The notes under the pieces: generated by a model
Told to the model about the DNA's origin: nothing
The model's input: only the letters and a program-made list of their open reading frames with translations
Database searches by the model: none
Position numbers and translations under genes: made by a program
Origin: Diplosphaera chodatii
Taxonomy: Eukaryota; Chlorophyta; Trebouxiophyceae; Prasiolales; Stichococcaceae
Direction: 5' to 3'
Length of the DNA stretch: 64,000 nucleotides
Assembly: GCA_032358165.1 (NCBI GenBank)
Contig: JAALGY010000030.1
Span: 1,612,001 to 1,676,000 of the forward strand
In this document: positions 1 through 12,800 of the stretch, in pieces
Layout of the letters: the number at the start of each line of letters is the position of its first letter
Position numbering within the stretch: position 1 is the first letter of the stretch

Positions 1-33
1 AGTTTGTCAGCTTTCAACACTTCTGCGCTGCAG

Positions 34-2873
34 GAGGTGGGCGAGCTGGACGGCATCTGCACATACTGCGAGATGGCGGTGCCGCTGGTGTCGCGCCTCG
101 CCGAGCGCTTCGGCCTGCCCGGCAACAGGTGAACACATGGAAGACCTGCTGCCAGCCTGTAAGGCTGTCAGTCGGAAACACTCAGGTGTGGTCATTTCCA
201 TGAGTTTGTGTACACCTATGTCATTCGAGAGTGACACCGTCTGTTGGGCTGGAGGACTTCAATGCATTTGCACTGGCATGGCATCAAGGCTCCAGCCTCT
301 GTTACCTAACCATCTAATGAAACTGCACAGCCCCGAGTCAGTGGACGCGGCGCGGGACAAGAGCGAAACACGGGCGTCCATGGCCAGGGCGGGGCTGCCG
401 ACGCCGCGCAACCAGCTGATCGAGCGGGCGGACCAGGTGGAGGCCGCCGGCAAGTGCGTCGGCTTCCCGGCAGGTGTGTCGCTGCCACAGAGCTTGCACC
501 ATCCGGCACTGGTTGTCTTCCCTGCAGTGTGATGTTCGAGCGGTTTGACGGTTCACATGGTCCTCCGCTCTCCGGACGGTGCGGCCACCCTTCAGGACGG
601 AAGTAAGAAGGTGTGTGGCACATTGAGCGTGCTCCCCTGCCGCGCCGTGCAGTCATCAAGCCCATCTACGGCGCGGCGTCCATCGGGGTCGTCAAGGTGG
701 AGGACATGGAGGGGCTGAAGGCCACCTACAAGCGGGTCGCCAAGGAGATGGCGGGGGCACGCATCGTGGACGGCGCGATGCAGGCGGGCGCAGCCGACGA
801 CGATGAGACAGACCAGGTGAGGGATTCAAACAGCGGTCAACGGTGACAAGCTACCAAGGAGTTTGCATGCCGAGCAGCGGAAGTTGTGAAGTGCTGTGTG
901 AATGCATGGCCGCTGAAGCAGTTGCTGTGTTGCTGCGGCCCTGCCGTCTGAGTGTGCATTGGTGGCATGTGCAGGGCAACGCAGCATCATGGGTGAAGCT
1001 GACGCTGCTGCTGGAGGAATACCTCGATGGACCAGAGGTGAGCATCTGCCGACTGTCTGCAGGCAGCAGCAGCTGCATCCAACGCCTCACACCTGTCCAT
1101 CGGGGGTGCCAGCACCCTGCAAGCAGACGCCAACCTTGCTGGTTGAAACCAGGTGCTGCATGTCTCCGCAGGTGGATGTGGACTTGGTACTCAGTGAGGG
1201 CGCGCCAGTCTACGGTGCCATCACAGACAACTGGCCCACGATCGAGCCCTACTTCAACGAAACAGGTAAGGAACTGAACAGCCGCATCATATCACCACAG
1301 TGTGCTGCCCATTACAATGCCGTGCTGTTGCTGTGAACCCTTGCCACAGAGGGGTCCCTGCAAGCATGTCATTACAGCAATGCCGCCGTAGTGTAGCATC
1401 CTGATACAGCATGTCACGCTGCTGCAGGCAGCAACTGCCCCTCCATTCTGCCGCGCGACCAGCAATCGGCGCTCATGGAGCTGGGCGTCCAGTCTGTGCA
1501 GGCGCTCGGCCTGTCACTGGTGGGTTTAATGTTTAGGGTTTGGATATACCGCAGCAGTGCAACCAACCCTTGAGTGCAGTACCTTCGGTTGCATTTAGAC
1601 CCCTGCACGCTTGATACAGTCACCCTCCCCAGTGACTCGGACCTCCTGCAGCTGCTGTTGGGTCATGCAATCTTGGAACACGTCAGCCTCCCGACGTCTC
1701 ACTCTTAGACACAATCTGCTGCAGGGGGTGTTCCACGTGGAGCTGAAGTACACCAGCCGGGGCCCGCGCCTCATCGAGGTCAACTGCCGCATGGGCGGCG
1801 GCCCCGTGCGCATCACCAACCTGCTGGTGGGTCGGAGGTCGCATGCATGGCACACGCTGGTGGCCGCTGCTGCAGACACATATATGCATGGCTGGAGAGT
1901 CCAGGTGCTTTGAGCTGCTGCCTCAGGCTGCAGCCCCCTGCGCCAATGCAGTGTGCAGGATGGGCGTTTCCCAGTTTGCCAGCTGGTAGGAAAGCGCACA
2001 CCGCTACAGGGCTGATTCGAAAATTCTGTCTTGCAGGTGTGGGGGGTGGACCTGGTGGAGGAGCACCTGCTGTGCAGCTGCGGCATTCCGTCGCGGCCCC
2101 CCGTAGCAGCGCGCCCCCTGACGCAGCTGGCGGAGTACTCCGTCAACGCTCACAAGTCGGGCACGGTGCAGAGCACCGACTTCCTGAAGGTGCGTGAAAC
2201 GAGCATGTTGCTCCTGCGCACTGACCTGCAATCATTGACTGGGGTTCCTCTCGACCTGCACCACATGCCGAGTACACCAGCTGCACCGTCAGTTTCGTTA
2301 CAGCCGCTGAGTCGTCCCTCGACTCAGTGCTGATGCATCAAGCCGCGCGGTGAATGTACCTGAGTGATGTAGTGCCCTGCGCATCATGCAGGAGTGGGAG
2401 AACCACCCAGACGTGCTGTATGCACACCCACTGGTGGAGGCCGGAAAGAAGGTGGTTGGTGGCGGCGATGGCCTCCCCACTTGGGTCTGCGAGTTCATGG
2501 TGCGCCACATTGCACCCTGCCGGCATCTCCTTGATGTGTGCGCCAAGGCAGTTGGTTCTGAATGCCAGCTGACAGCGGTTCATCCAACCCAGCCAGACAT
2601 GAGGTTTGAGGGCTGATGCCCTGCACAATCGTTGAGTCTATGGTTGATAGCCTAAAGAGGTCCTATGCAGGTGACCAAGACGACGGTGGAGGAGGCTATT
2701 GAGTTTGTGACACACATTGAACAGAGTCTTCAGGTGGAGGATTGTAAGACCTCATGCATGCTGCTTGCATGTTCACGGGCTTGTGACGTGTACTCGTATC
2801 AGCCTCATATGCTGGCTGTAATACAGCATTGTGACTGTGCAAACCGATGATGCTACAGGTGCCAATTGTTTGA
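34..2873 (+). CDS. Carnosine-synthase-like ATP-grasp ligase (5' partial)
   Basis: The visible 364 codons are the C-terminal part of an ATP-grasp ligase; the start lies before the window. Exons that keep phase: 34-128, 331-473, 653-816, 975-1037, 1172-1265, 1428-1519, 1725-1826, 2037-2189, 2392-2499, 2671-2733, 2859-2873. Seen in order: an ATP-binding segment VIKPIYGAASIGVVKVED, the strand LLEEYLDGPEVDVDLVL, and the metal-site segment GPRLIEVNCRMGGGPVRITN, followed by WGVDLVEEHLLCSCGIP. This order and the GVFHVELKYTSRGPRLIEVN stretch resemble carnosine synthase 1 (CARNS1), which joins beta-alanine or GABA to histidine using ATP; that family match is from memory. The substrate in an alga cannot be read from sequence, so a generic dipeptide or amino-acid ligase is the safe reading. 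The last exon codes only five residues and a stop. All introns have GT-AG borders. Confidence 0.72.
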
Positions 2874-3409
2874 AGCCAATGCACGAAGCTGTCTGGGGTG
2901 GGAGCCGAGGAGATGCCTCAGCTGGCGCGCAGCTAAAAGACATGCCATGCACGCAGCTGCGGCCAACGCTTACAGTGTCCGGCCTGAAACGGAGTGCGGC
3001 AACATTCTTTAGGGGTTGTGACACCCTCAGTCTGCTTTAGCTGACTCTCTCAGAGAAGTACTCTTCTGCCAGATTGACCTGCTATCTTTTATATGTCTCT
3101 GAATGCACCTGCTGCCAATGCTGCGACCCTAAGCATCCCTCACCATACCACATTGCGCCCCTGTACAAGCGCCCCGAGCCCAACGTGTGTCCAAATCCCC
3201 GAGCCCAACGTATGAGCACAGGATGCATCAGAAGCAAAGCACGATGTCCTGGACTGCTGGTGCACCCTTGGCCCGTGTGCCAAGCCGAGTCTGGGAAATG
3301 CTGCAGGGCAGCCTAGGACGGAGGCAGCCTGAGTGAACATCGCTGAAGCCCGCCAGTTCGCAATTGACACAACGTGCTTGAACAGTGCGTGAAAGAGTGC
3401 AGTCAGTCG
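2874..3409. other. Intergenic: ligase 3' UTR and UPF1 upstream region
   Basis: No coding exon is supported here. The stretch must hold the 3' UTR of the ATP-grasp gene and the 5' UTR/promoter of UPF1, both on the plus strand. A short imperfect repeat (ccccgagcccaacgtgtg / ccccgagcccaacgtatg) sits near 3171-3213. I see no clear TATA box or TGTAA poly(A) signal close to the stop at 2873. Confidence 0.5.
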
Positions 3410-6400
3410 ATGGCGGGTCACGGCTTTGGGCGTGACCCAGCAACCCAGACTTCAGGATTCAGACAGGAAGACACACAGTTCACCGGCGCCGACGCCTCGC
3501 AGCTGGACCCCACGGCGCACGGCGCAGACTATGGCTTCCTCGACTTCACGCAGCAGGAGCCCGCGGGCGATGACCTCGGCAGCGCCTACAATTTCAGCTC
3601 GTTCAGCCAGGTCCGATGGCTGCCTGGATGCAGCCTGCAGGCACGCTGCGAACCTGATAAGATAAGCTACACACATGCAGCAAAAGGACAGTCGTGCATA
3701 TCACTTGCATCACCGCTGCATTACGGCTGCACAGGATGTGGCGGACTGGGGCGACGGCGCATCGCAGGCAGCGGCAGTGGTGAGCAACTCAGTCTGCGAC
3801 ACGAGACTTTGAACGTGCCATTTCAACAGCGACGATGCGCTGAGTGTATGCTTCGAGGTGCAAAGGGAGTCTCCATACACACACGCATGGGGTCGACCCG
3901 TGCATTGCTGACTGCGCACCGTGCTGCCATGGGCCACCTCTCCGAGTCTGACGCAGGCAAACGCTGCGCTGGACCCGGGGAACGGCATCCTGGGCGACGG
4001 CCTGAGCCAGCTGCGTTTCGACGATGGGCTGGGGGAGGGGGTGGGGGACGGGCTCGGGGAACGGGAGGACCGCAGCGGGGCGCCCACCGAGCAGGCGGAG
4101 CTGCCGCCCTGGGCCTGCTCGTGAGTCGGAACACACGATGTGACTTGAGAAAGCCACACCCACACAACTAGCATTTTTGAGGGGCTGTGCTGGCAGTTGC
4201 TCATCCTCATGGGGGCATCGAGTCAGCCTCACTCCAGGCAGCTGCTTGACCTCGGCGGTCTGAGGATCCGTGAGGGTGGCGTAGCTGCAAGCATGATTTC
4301 GCAGTGGACTTTTGCACTTCGCCTCGTAGCTGGCATGCTGACTTCCGTCATGAGTGTGAATCTTTACACACGTGCAGGTACTGCGGCGTCCACTCGCCTG
4401 CGTCGGTGGTGCGGTGCCTCACCAGCGGCAAATGGTTCTGCAACGGCCGCATCCAGGCCTCCGCCTCCTGCATCATCACCCACCTGGTGCGCGACCTGAC
4501 GAGTGTGCGTCAACATGAGGTGCATGCAGCAGCAAAGCAGGCGTGCTGGTTGCTGAAAGGTCTGATCTGCCTTCACACGGATGCAGCAGGTTGGCTCTGC
4601 AGATCACTACCCTCCTTGGAAGAGCATCGCAAATGTCTTAATACTTAAAATTTGCACATGAGGACGGTCCTATCTCTATGTAGGAAAGCGGGATGCCCAC
4701 CTGATCCAGGGGTGCGATGGTGCGATGGCTCCACTGCAGGTCAAGGCGCGGTACAAGGAGGTGGCGCTGCACAAGGACAGCCCGCTGGGGGACGCCATCC
4801 TGGAGTGCTACGCCAGCGGCAACCGCAACGTCTTCGCGCTCGGCTTTGTGCCTGTCAAGTCCGAGAACACGGTGGGGGGTCTGCTCTCTGTGTCTTGTCG
4901 TCATACCGACATCTGGCACAGGAGTGCCCAAAGTACGTACTGGGCAACCAGCCTGTCATGGAGTGTACATGGCAATCGCCGCATTGCACACACAGAGGGA
5001 TATTGCCTCTCTGTTGTGAGTAGCTTCTCTCGCCATGTGCACTGCTGCTCGTATGACAGCGCTCTGTGACAAGCGCTGTTGAGTGTTTCACCTCGTCTTG
5101 GCGCTCACGTTACTTTGATACGGCTGCTCAGCATGAAGTAGCAAGGTGCCATACCTTGAGGCTCAGCTTCAAGGTCTGCAACCCCGCCTGCAGGTGGTGC
5201 TGCTGGCGCGGGACACGCCGCCAAACCACCCCGCAGTCAAGGAGCTGGGCCTGGACCTGGCGCTGTGGCAGCCCCTGATCATGGACCGCCAGTTCGTGGA
5301 CTGGCTGGTGAAGCACCCCTCCGACCAGGTGAGCACACCCATATCGGATCAGGGGATTCGGGGGCTCATGGCACCATACAGTTGCACATCGTGATTGCGC
5401 CCACACCAGAGGCTGCAGCCCTGATACGTTCTGGGCGCGGGCGCCTTGCACTGATGAGCCAAGCAGTCGTCAGCCCTGTCTTGTTGATGGAACACCGTCG
5501 TCGGCAGCATGCATGTGCTGATTGCAGGTGGTCAGCTGCCTGTAACGACCTGCTGCAGACGCAGCACCTTGGTGCATGCACCCACTGCCTCACCCCCTTG
5601 CGTGCACGGTCACCCCCTTTCGTGCACGTATGTTCCGCAGGAGAAGCTGCGGGCGCGGCGACTGACGGCGTCGCAGATCGTGCGGCTGGAGGAGGTGTGG
5701 AAGGCCAAGCCCGACGCGAAAGTCGAGGACCTGGACGCGCCCGGGGAGGACGAGGAGGCGCAGCCGGTGGCGCTGCGCTACGAGGATGCGTATCAGTACC
5801 AGAACATCTTTGGGCCGCTGGTCAAGATGGAGGCGGACCATGACAAGGCGATGCGCGAGGGGCAGGTGACTACACGTTGCAGCATGCCCACCCTCAATGC
5901 CAGCATGCCCCACACATCTCCACATTTAGATGTGCAGCCACTAGATATAGATCCGTACGGCCGAGAGGAATTGCAGGATGCACAGCAGGCGGGCTGTTGG
6001 GAAATGCTGCTCACAACCCGCCTGCAACATATCTTGCATCCTCTCGGCCTATTGCAAGGCAGCCCCCGACACCTTTGGCAACATAGCCCTCAACACCAAG
6101 CACCTGGCACACCTCAGGCCCTGCACTTCTGTTCAACACTTGATCAACCCCCAACCATGATGCAGGCCCGCGAGAATGTGACGGTGCGCTGGGATGTGGC
6201 CCTGAACCGCAAGAAGCTGGCCTTCTTCACCATCCCGCGCGACGAGGCGCAGCTCCGACTGGCACCAGGCACGTACTTTGCAGCACCTCGCCCTGTTACC
6301 TGCTACCTCCTTTTACTTCCTGGATCCAGCGCTGGTGGGCTGTACCTCAGTGCGGCTCCTTGTGTGAGCTGAGGCTGCTGGGTTTGAAGGAGGGTGTCAG

Positions 6401-9400
6401 CACCCTCGCCTGCTGGCACCGAGGGTGACAGAGCAGGCAGACGGATGGGACCGCACATTTACTAACACGCTGATTACGTCGTGCTGTGTGCAGGTGATGA
6501 GATGCGGCTCCGGCACCCAGCGCCCAATATTGGCGTGCCGCCCTGGGCTGGCACCGGCACCATCATCCGTGCTGCCGCAGCGGTGCGACCCTTCCATACG
6601 CAGCATCTGCCTGCTGATGCAGCTGCAGCGCAGTGCATTTGCTGTGCGGGGGCCTGCAGGTTTCAGTGAAGTTCAACCGCAGGGGTCGGAGGAGGTGGCG
6701 CTGGAGATCAAGGAGGGCCGCGGCACGCAGCCGCCGCCAATGGACGTCACCACAGGGTGGGCCGTGGAGTTCGTGTGGAAGGGCACCACCTTCGAGCGCA
6801 TGCAGCGCGCCATGCGCGTGCTGGCCGTGGAGGAGACCTCCGTCTCTGGCTACCTGTACCACAGGTGAACGTTCTGAAGCGGCTGGCCTTCCTGGCAGTT
6901 GCCCATGTCAACTGTGCACAGCACCAACGTGCCATTTGAGTGCTGGCCACAGGCTTGCTCGTCTTCTGCACCCCTAGCAGACCGCAGATGCAATCTGCTG
7001 CTGCTGTTGTCGCTCCTCATACAATTGTTAAGATGTTGAATCCTGGCTGCTGGTTTGGCACTCCTTCACATGGTGCTCGGCCATGGCATTGTGTTCATTC
7101 TGGGGCACAGCAAGCAGTTGCTTGTCAACATTGTGCATCCTGCATGCAGGCATGCCTCAGCATTCACATGTCTGTGAATGCATGTCTGCAGGTTATTGGG
7201 CCACGAGATCGAGCCAGCGGCACTTCGAGGGGACATACCGCCACGGCTGAGCGCTCCAGGGCTTCCAGAGCTCAACCACTCGCAGGCCGCCGCTGTGCGG
7301 GCTGTGCTTCAGTCACCGCTGTCACTCATCCAGGGTGAGCTTTCAAGCACTGATCACGACTTTGCACTTGCTTCCTGTACCCTGCGAGAATTTTGTAGAC
7401 ACACCAAGATGCAGTGAGCCATGGTCTCATCCAAGTGGTGCAGTTGGCACATTGTACTGTCGTTTATCACAGCGACCATGGAACAAGTCGGCCTGTCTTT
7501 TGAGGGCAGACATGGCTCATGCCCGCATGTCTGCCCTTGGCTTCAGGTCCGCCGGGCACTGGCAAGACAGTGACATCAGCCACCATCGTGTACCAGCTTG
7601 TCAAGTCTGGCACAGGGCAGGTGCGACACTCATGGCAGATCAACATGTCCAATTCCATGTTTCCTGCAAGCTGAAGCAATGCACCTGATGGTAGCCACAC
7701 TGCATGTGGGCTTTGACAAGTGCTTGTCTGCCAGAGCGTCATACACGGCGACCAGAGCTCGTGTTGCAATCAAATCTTTGCAACTTGGGTATGCTGCGTC
7801 CCCTGAATGACGATGCGCCATGCCTGAGGCTGCCTCAGCAGCTGGGTGCCGCTCACAACTTTCAGACCCTGTGTGGATGCCACCCAATGTGATGGCGGAC
7901 CAACAAGCTTGCATGCGGCGTTTTGGACATACCTCCAAAATGTTCCTTGAGTCGTACGCCTTTGGATCCTATCGCGGCTTTTGTCAGGTGCTGGTGGCTG
8001 CGCCGTCCAATGTGGCGGTGGACCAGCTGGCCGAGAAGCTGCACATGGCGGGCCTCAAGGTGGTGCGCATTGCGGCGCGGTCCCGCGAGGAGGTCGCCTC
8101 GCCCTGTGAGCACCTCACGCTGCACTACCAGGTGCGCAGACGCCCGCACGCACCACTTTTTGCAAGCAACTGACCATGCTGCGGGTGTGTGAGGACAGCC
8201 AAAGCATTTGGCGGTCAGCAGTCGTGGCCGGTCTATTGCGTCACTCACGCAACACTGCTGCCTGCCTTCACGCGACCCAATGATGCAGCAGCTGGCATGC
8301 GGTTGAACTTGGTGAGGCTCCAGGCTGCACTGCATCTGGCATACCTATGCCTGCCTCAGCCACCTTGTACATCACGCCTCCGCTGCAGGTGCGGCACCTG
8401 GAGCTGCCGGGGCGGGAGGACCTCCGCAAGCTGCAGCTGCTGCGGGAGGAGCAGGGGGAGCTGTCGGCGGGCGACGAGTCGCGCCTGCGCCGCCTGCAGC
8501 GGGTGAGACTGAGGTTTCAACTCTAGGGTTTAGGGTGTAGCAAGCTGTCGGCAGGCGATGAAGCGCGCATTGCTCCGCCTGCAGCGGGTCGGCCAGCCCT
8601 AGAGTCCCCAGTGTCCTGAGTCATCCATCCGCTTGCAGAGCCACCCCGCGTCTTTGATTGGCATATGTAGCATTGATGGAGATACTACATTGTTGTCCCC
8701 GCCTCACCATCTTATCAAAGAGTGTGACCGTACATACAGACCTCTCGCCAACACGCCTCAGGTTGTCGTGTCAGCATGACATCTTGGCCAGTGTATTGCC
8801 TGGGTGGCTGCAGGGTCTGGAAAAGGATCTGCTGGCGGCGGCGGACGTGGTGTGCGCCACCTGCGTCGGCACCGGCGACCCGCGGCTGTCCAACTTCCGC
8901 TTCCGCAAGGTGCTGCATCCCTGAGACCCTGCACCAAACCATCACGCGGCACTGGACCGGACGGAACCATGAGCAGCACTGCAGCTGCTCACCTGCATCC
9001 GCATCCTTATGGCGGTTGCTCTGCAGGCTCGTGTGTTCTCCTGAACCGCGCAAAAACTGCCTGAAAGGGCAGAGGCTTCATGGTTGGGCTACCGTAAGTC
9101 CTAAACCCTCTTGGGTGCAGGTGCTGGTGGACGAGTGCACGCAGGCGACAGAGCCCGAGGCCCTCATGGCCCTCATTATGGGCGCAAAGCAGGTATGCCT
9201 TGTTGCAGCCTTCTCCCTTCACTCTGAGTTGCATGCAACTCATCACAGACATCAGAGGTACACCTTCAGCGGTGGATGGTGATGCATGCTGTTACCAAAG
9301 GTCTTGCCTGCTGGACGCTGCCTGTGTTCCCTTCGCTCCAGGTCATCCTGGTGGGCGACCACTGCCAGCTGGGGCCGGTGGTGATGGACAAGGCGGCGGC

Positions 9401-12400
9401 GCGCGCCGGCCTGGGGCAGTCCCTGTTCGAGCGCCTCGTGCTGCTGGGGGCGCGGCCGCACCGCCTGCAGGTGGGAGCTTTCATGCCCCACCTTGACGCA
9501 GTCTCCACTCTGCAGCTGCGCTCCGCATGTGACATGCCCTTACATTGGGTGCAGCTGGGCATCGAGGCTGTGGCATGCCACATCCCAAAAACTGGTTGCG
9601 GTTGTCCTACGAGCTTGCTGCATTTGGGTGTTGAGATGCTGCTGCTGCTGCTGGCCTGCTCATATGAAGACCAACTTTTCACCTCTTGGCTGCTACAGGT
9701 GCAGTACCGCATGCACCCAGCGCTGTCGGAGTTCCCGTCCGACGCCTTCTACGAGGGCAGCTTGCAGAACGGCGTGGGTGCCGCCGAGCGGTCGGCGCCC
9801 GGTGTCGCCTTCCCGGTGTGCATCATGATGCACCGCAGTATGCCTCCTTGAGGGGCTCCCAAGCGTACAGAGCTGCTGAGCCTCTTCTCACGGTGTCTGG
9901 ACATTTGCGTCAAGGTGCCTGCTGGCTGTGGGGCCTGGTCCCACGTACCCATTGGCTGTGCGTCAGACAGGCGCACAGATTGCATGTAATCGCTGATGTG
10001 GTGGCTGGGATGCGCTGCAGTGGCCGGCGCCCGGGCGGCCGATGATGTTCTACACGCAGCTGGGCTCGGAGGAGATCTCGCCGTCCGGCACCTCCTACCT
10101 CAACCGCACAGGCGCGCGGCACACTTGCACGTCCGCACCCACAATGCTGTTTTCTGCTGCAGAGCCTCCTTGCAACCACCCTTCTGGGCCCGTCCACCCG
10201 CTTTCTGGAGCAAACTGTCACAGCAGCATGCTAGTGTGCTTCTGATAGGAAGTGTGCTGCTCAGGCGTCCAGTCAGATGTAGTGCCCACCTGCCGCCCTC
10301 TGTCACCTGCAGAGGCGGCAACTGTGGAGAAGCTCATCACGACGCTGATGCGCGGCGGGGTGACGCCGGACCAGATCGGCGTCATCACGCCGTACGAGGG
10401 CCAGCGCGCCCACACTGTCACCACCATGCTGCGGGTGCGTCAACGTCAACACTGACTTCAGCATCACCAGCACTGGCGCCACACCGCCTCTGGCTGTGTG
10501 CTGACGTGCGCCGATGTATGAAAAGGCGATCTGCCCCTCGTGCCCGGCAGCTGGCCACAGTGAATGATGCAGCCGATGCATCATGCATGATTCATAAAAG
10601 TGTTCTGCATCATCGCGCAGGTGGGCCCGCTGCGGCAGGCGCTGTACACCGGCATCGAGGTCGCCAGCGTGGACAGCTTCCAGGGGCGAGAGAAGGACTA
10701 CATCATCCTCACCTGCGTCCGCTCCAACGAGCACCAGGTGTGCACACATGCGAATATGTCAGACACTTACCTGCTGATGCCTGTGCTGCCTTCAACGCAT
10801 AGGGTTCTTGCAAATGTTTCAGCCATTGTGCTGTCGAGGGTTCTGACACTCACACCTGGCTGTCATGGTGTACATGCGCATCCAGCTCAATGTGTGTGGT
10901 GCCCACAGATCCGCCTGCTTGATGCCTTTGTAACAGGGCATCGGCTTCCTGTCGGACCCGCGGCGGCTGAACGTGGCGCTGACCCGCGCGCGGCTGGGAA
11001 TCATCGTCCTGGGCAACCCGCGAGTCCTGTCCAAGTCCGGCCTGTGGAACTCCCTTTTGGTGCGCCTTCTCCAGATGTGAAGACCCAATCAGCCAAGGAT
11101 AGTCGTCCTCCACTGGGCCTCGGGCATGTGTTCAGAGTTTATCATTGGCGGTGTGCTCTGCATGACCGCTCTGTATGCATGCCAATCTCGTTGCATTGTC
11201 TGGGTGCCACATGCCACCTGGCATTTCATCTATTAGCATCTCGGTGCCTCCCTGCAGGTGCACTTCCGGGAGGCGAGCGCCCTGGTGGAGGGACCGCTGT
11301 CCAACCTGAAGCAGAGTCTGGTGCAGCTGTCGCGCCCCATCCGGGTGGGTGACGTGATGCCGCTTCGGTCTGCTGTCCATGCCAGTGCATCAGTTTTGCA
11401 CACTGCCATTGTCACACGAGCGTCGCTGTGGCTGGCATGTCATGGAGGGGTCCCCAATGCATGGCTCGTGTATGCACAGCTCTGTGAGTTGGCCATGCGA
11501 ACGCATGAGTGAGATGCAAGCAGCGCACCGCCGATCATTGCTGACTGGTGTGCTGCAGGCATTCGACAGCCGCGCCTTTGCGCTGGGCGGCACAAACTCC
11601 ACCCGCTTCGTCCCGCGGGACACAGCAAACGCCGAGGCCGGTCCCCCAGGCGGCAGAGCGGTGAGTGGAGCAGCCAACTGTCGTTTGCCCATGCTGATAG
11701 TCATGTGGCTGTCGTTCACAGACGGCTGTCTGCATCTCACCGCGGTGCCGGTTCAGTTTTGGGTTTTGAGCGCCAAATGCATGCTTGGTGTGCCACTGCA
11801 GAATGGTGCGGCAGGACGCGACGCCAACTCGGGCGCGAGGACAGTCGGCGCGGGCATGCGCTCAGACCGGATCAGCGAACAGAGCAACGGTGTGCAGGAC
11901 ATGTGCTAACACTACCTGCACGCTGCGTGGCTTGGCTGAGCTGCACATGCCAGCTGAGTGCGCCAGGAGCAGCTGCTGTGCTGTGCTCTGACTGTGGAGC
12001 GTCTTGGGACACCGGCAGGCCTGGGCGGCGCCGGAGACTTTGCTGCTGGCCATGCGCTGCCGCCGCAGCCCCTGCAGTACAGCATACCCACCGGGCGCCA
12101 GCCAGCAGGTGATGCGGGTGCACGTTTGCTGAACCTGCCCGACGGCTTGTATAATGCTGCAGACTTGTGCGGTTCTAATCTCCCCACTGCACACAGGCTT
12201 GTACATTGGCATACAGCGAACGTTTGCGTGGGAAAGGTTATCATCCTGTCGGGAGCATGCATGCGATTTGACCACTCAATGCTCATGTGATGCCACTGCA
12301 GGCCCTGATGGCGGCTCCGGCTTTGGGCGGCGCAGCGGCCGCAGCTCCGCAGGAAGCCCCGCCACACAGGCCAACGGCCTCGGCACGCAGGCGACGCAGT

Positions 12401-12800
12401 CGGCGCCCGCCTCCCAAAACACCCTCGGCTTCTCCCAGGCATGCGTCGTGCACCCCGGCTCCGAGTCACCTGCCTCTTTACGTCTTTGCTTGTGGTAGAC
12501 GATCACCAGCACAACAGCACTGTGTATGCAAATCACGTGTCTGTGGGTTTGACTTCTTGCTGCAGCAGCAAACGATTGCCGGCTGTTGATACCTTCTGCT
12601 GTGATGATCCCATTGTTTCATGCCGGTGCGTGCACCTGTTTCAGGATGGCTTCAGCGACCTGGACGCATATGGCACACAGGCTGTGGCCTACTCCTCACA
12701 GCTGCCGCGCTTTGAGGGGCTATCCTCGCAGGGCAGCCTCGCACCCGGCCCAGGTGTGCACTCCAATTCTCAGCTCTACCCCCCCGTCGATGTGCTGTGA
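3410..12800 (+). CDS. UPF1: UPF1/RENT1 RNA helicase of nonsense-mediated decay
   Basis: Twenty-eight exons join without a phase error into about 1128 residues, close to the usual length of UPF1. Exons: 3410-3610, 3735-3779, 3957-4120, 4378-4486, 4740-4871, 5194-5328, 5641-5865, 6166-6268, 6494-6582, 6683-6864, 7192-7334, 7547-7620, 7988-8131, 8389-8502, 8814-8909, 9121-9192, 9342-9470, 9699-9815, 10021-10111, 10313-10434, 10621-10737, 10937-11059, 11258-11344, 11559-11660, 11802-11889, 12019-12108, 12302-12438, 12645-12800. Order: N-terminal acidic/TQ stretch, CH zinc domain ([15 protein letters not shown] ... CNGRIQ), 1B domain with [16 protein letters not shown], Walker [14 protein letters not shown], motif II as [27 protein letters not shown], and motifs V-VI ([19 protein letters not shown]). 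The tail carries several SQ/TQ pairs (e.g. [14 protein letters not shown]), the kind of site SMG1 kinase phosphorylates in other organisms. It should act as the ATP-dependent 5'-3' helicase of mRNA surveillance. Two introns need GC donors (after 6268 and 10111); the border after 12438 could be GC or, 6 bases later, GT. Start chosen at MAGHGFGRD; an in-frame start also exists at 3374. Confidence 0.95.
8449..8592 (+). repeat. Partial tandem copy of an exon end inside the next UPF1 intron
   Basis: The end of the exon at 8389-8502 (agctgtcggcgggcgacgag ... cgcctgcagcgggtg) recurs in the following intron at about 8541-8591 (agctgtcggcaggcgatgaa ... cgcctgcagcgggtc) with about eight differences. 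The copy keeps the shape of the exon end but its donor is ggtcgg instead of ggtgag, so it should not be spliced. Confidence 0.7.
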
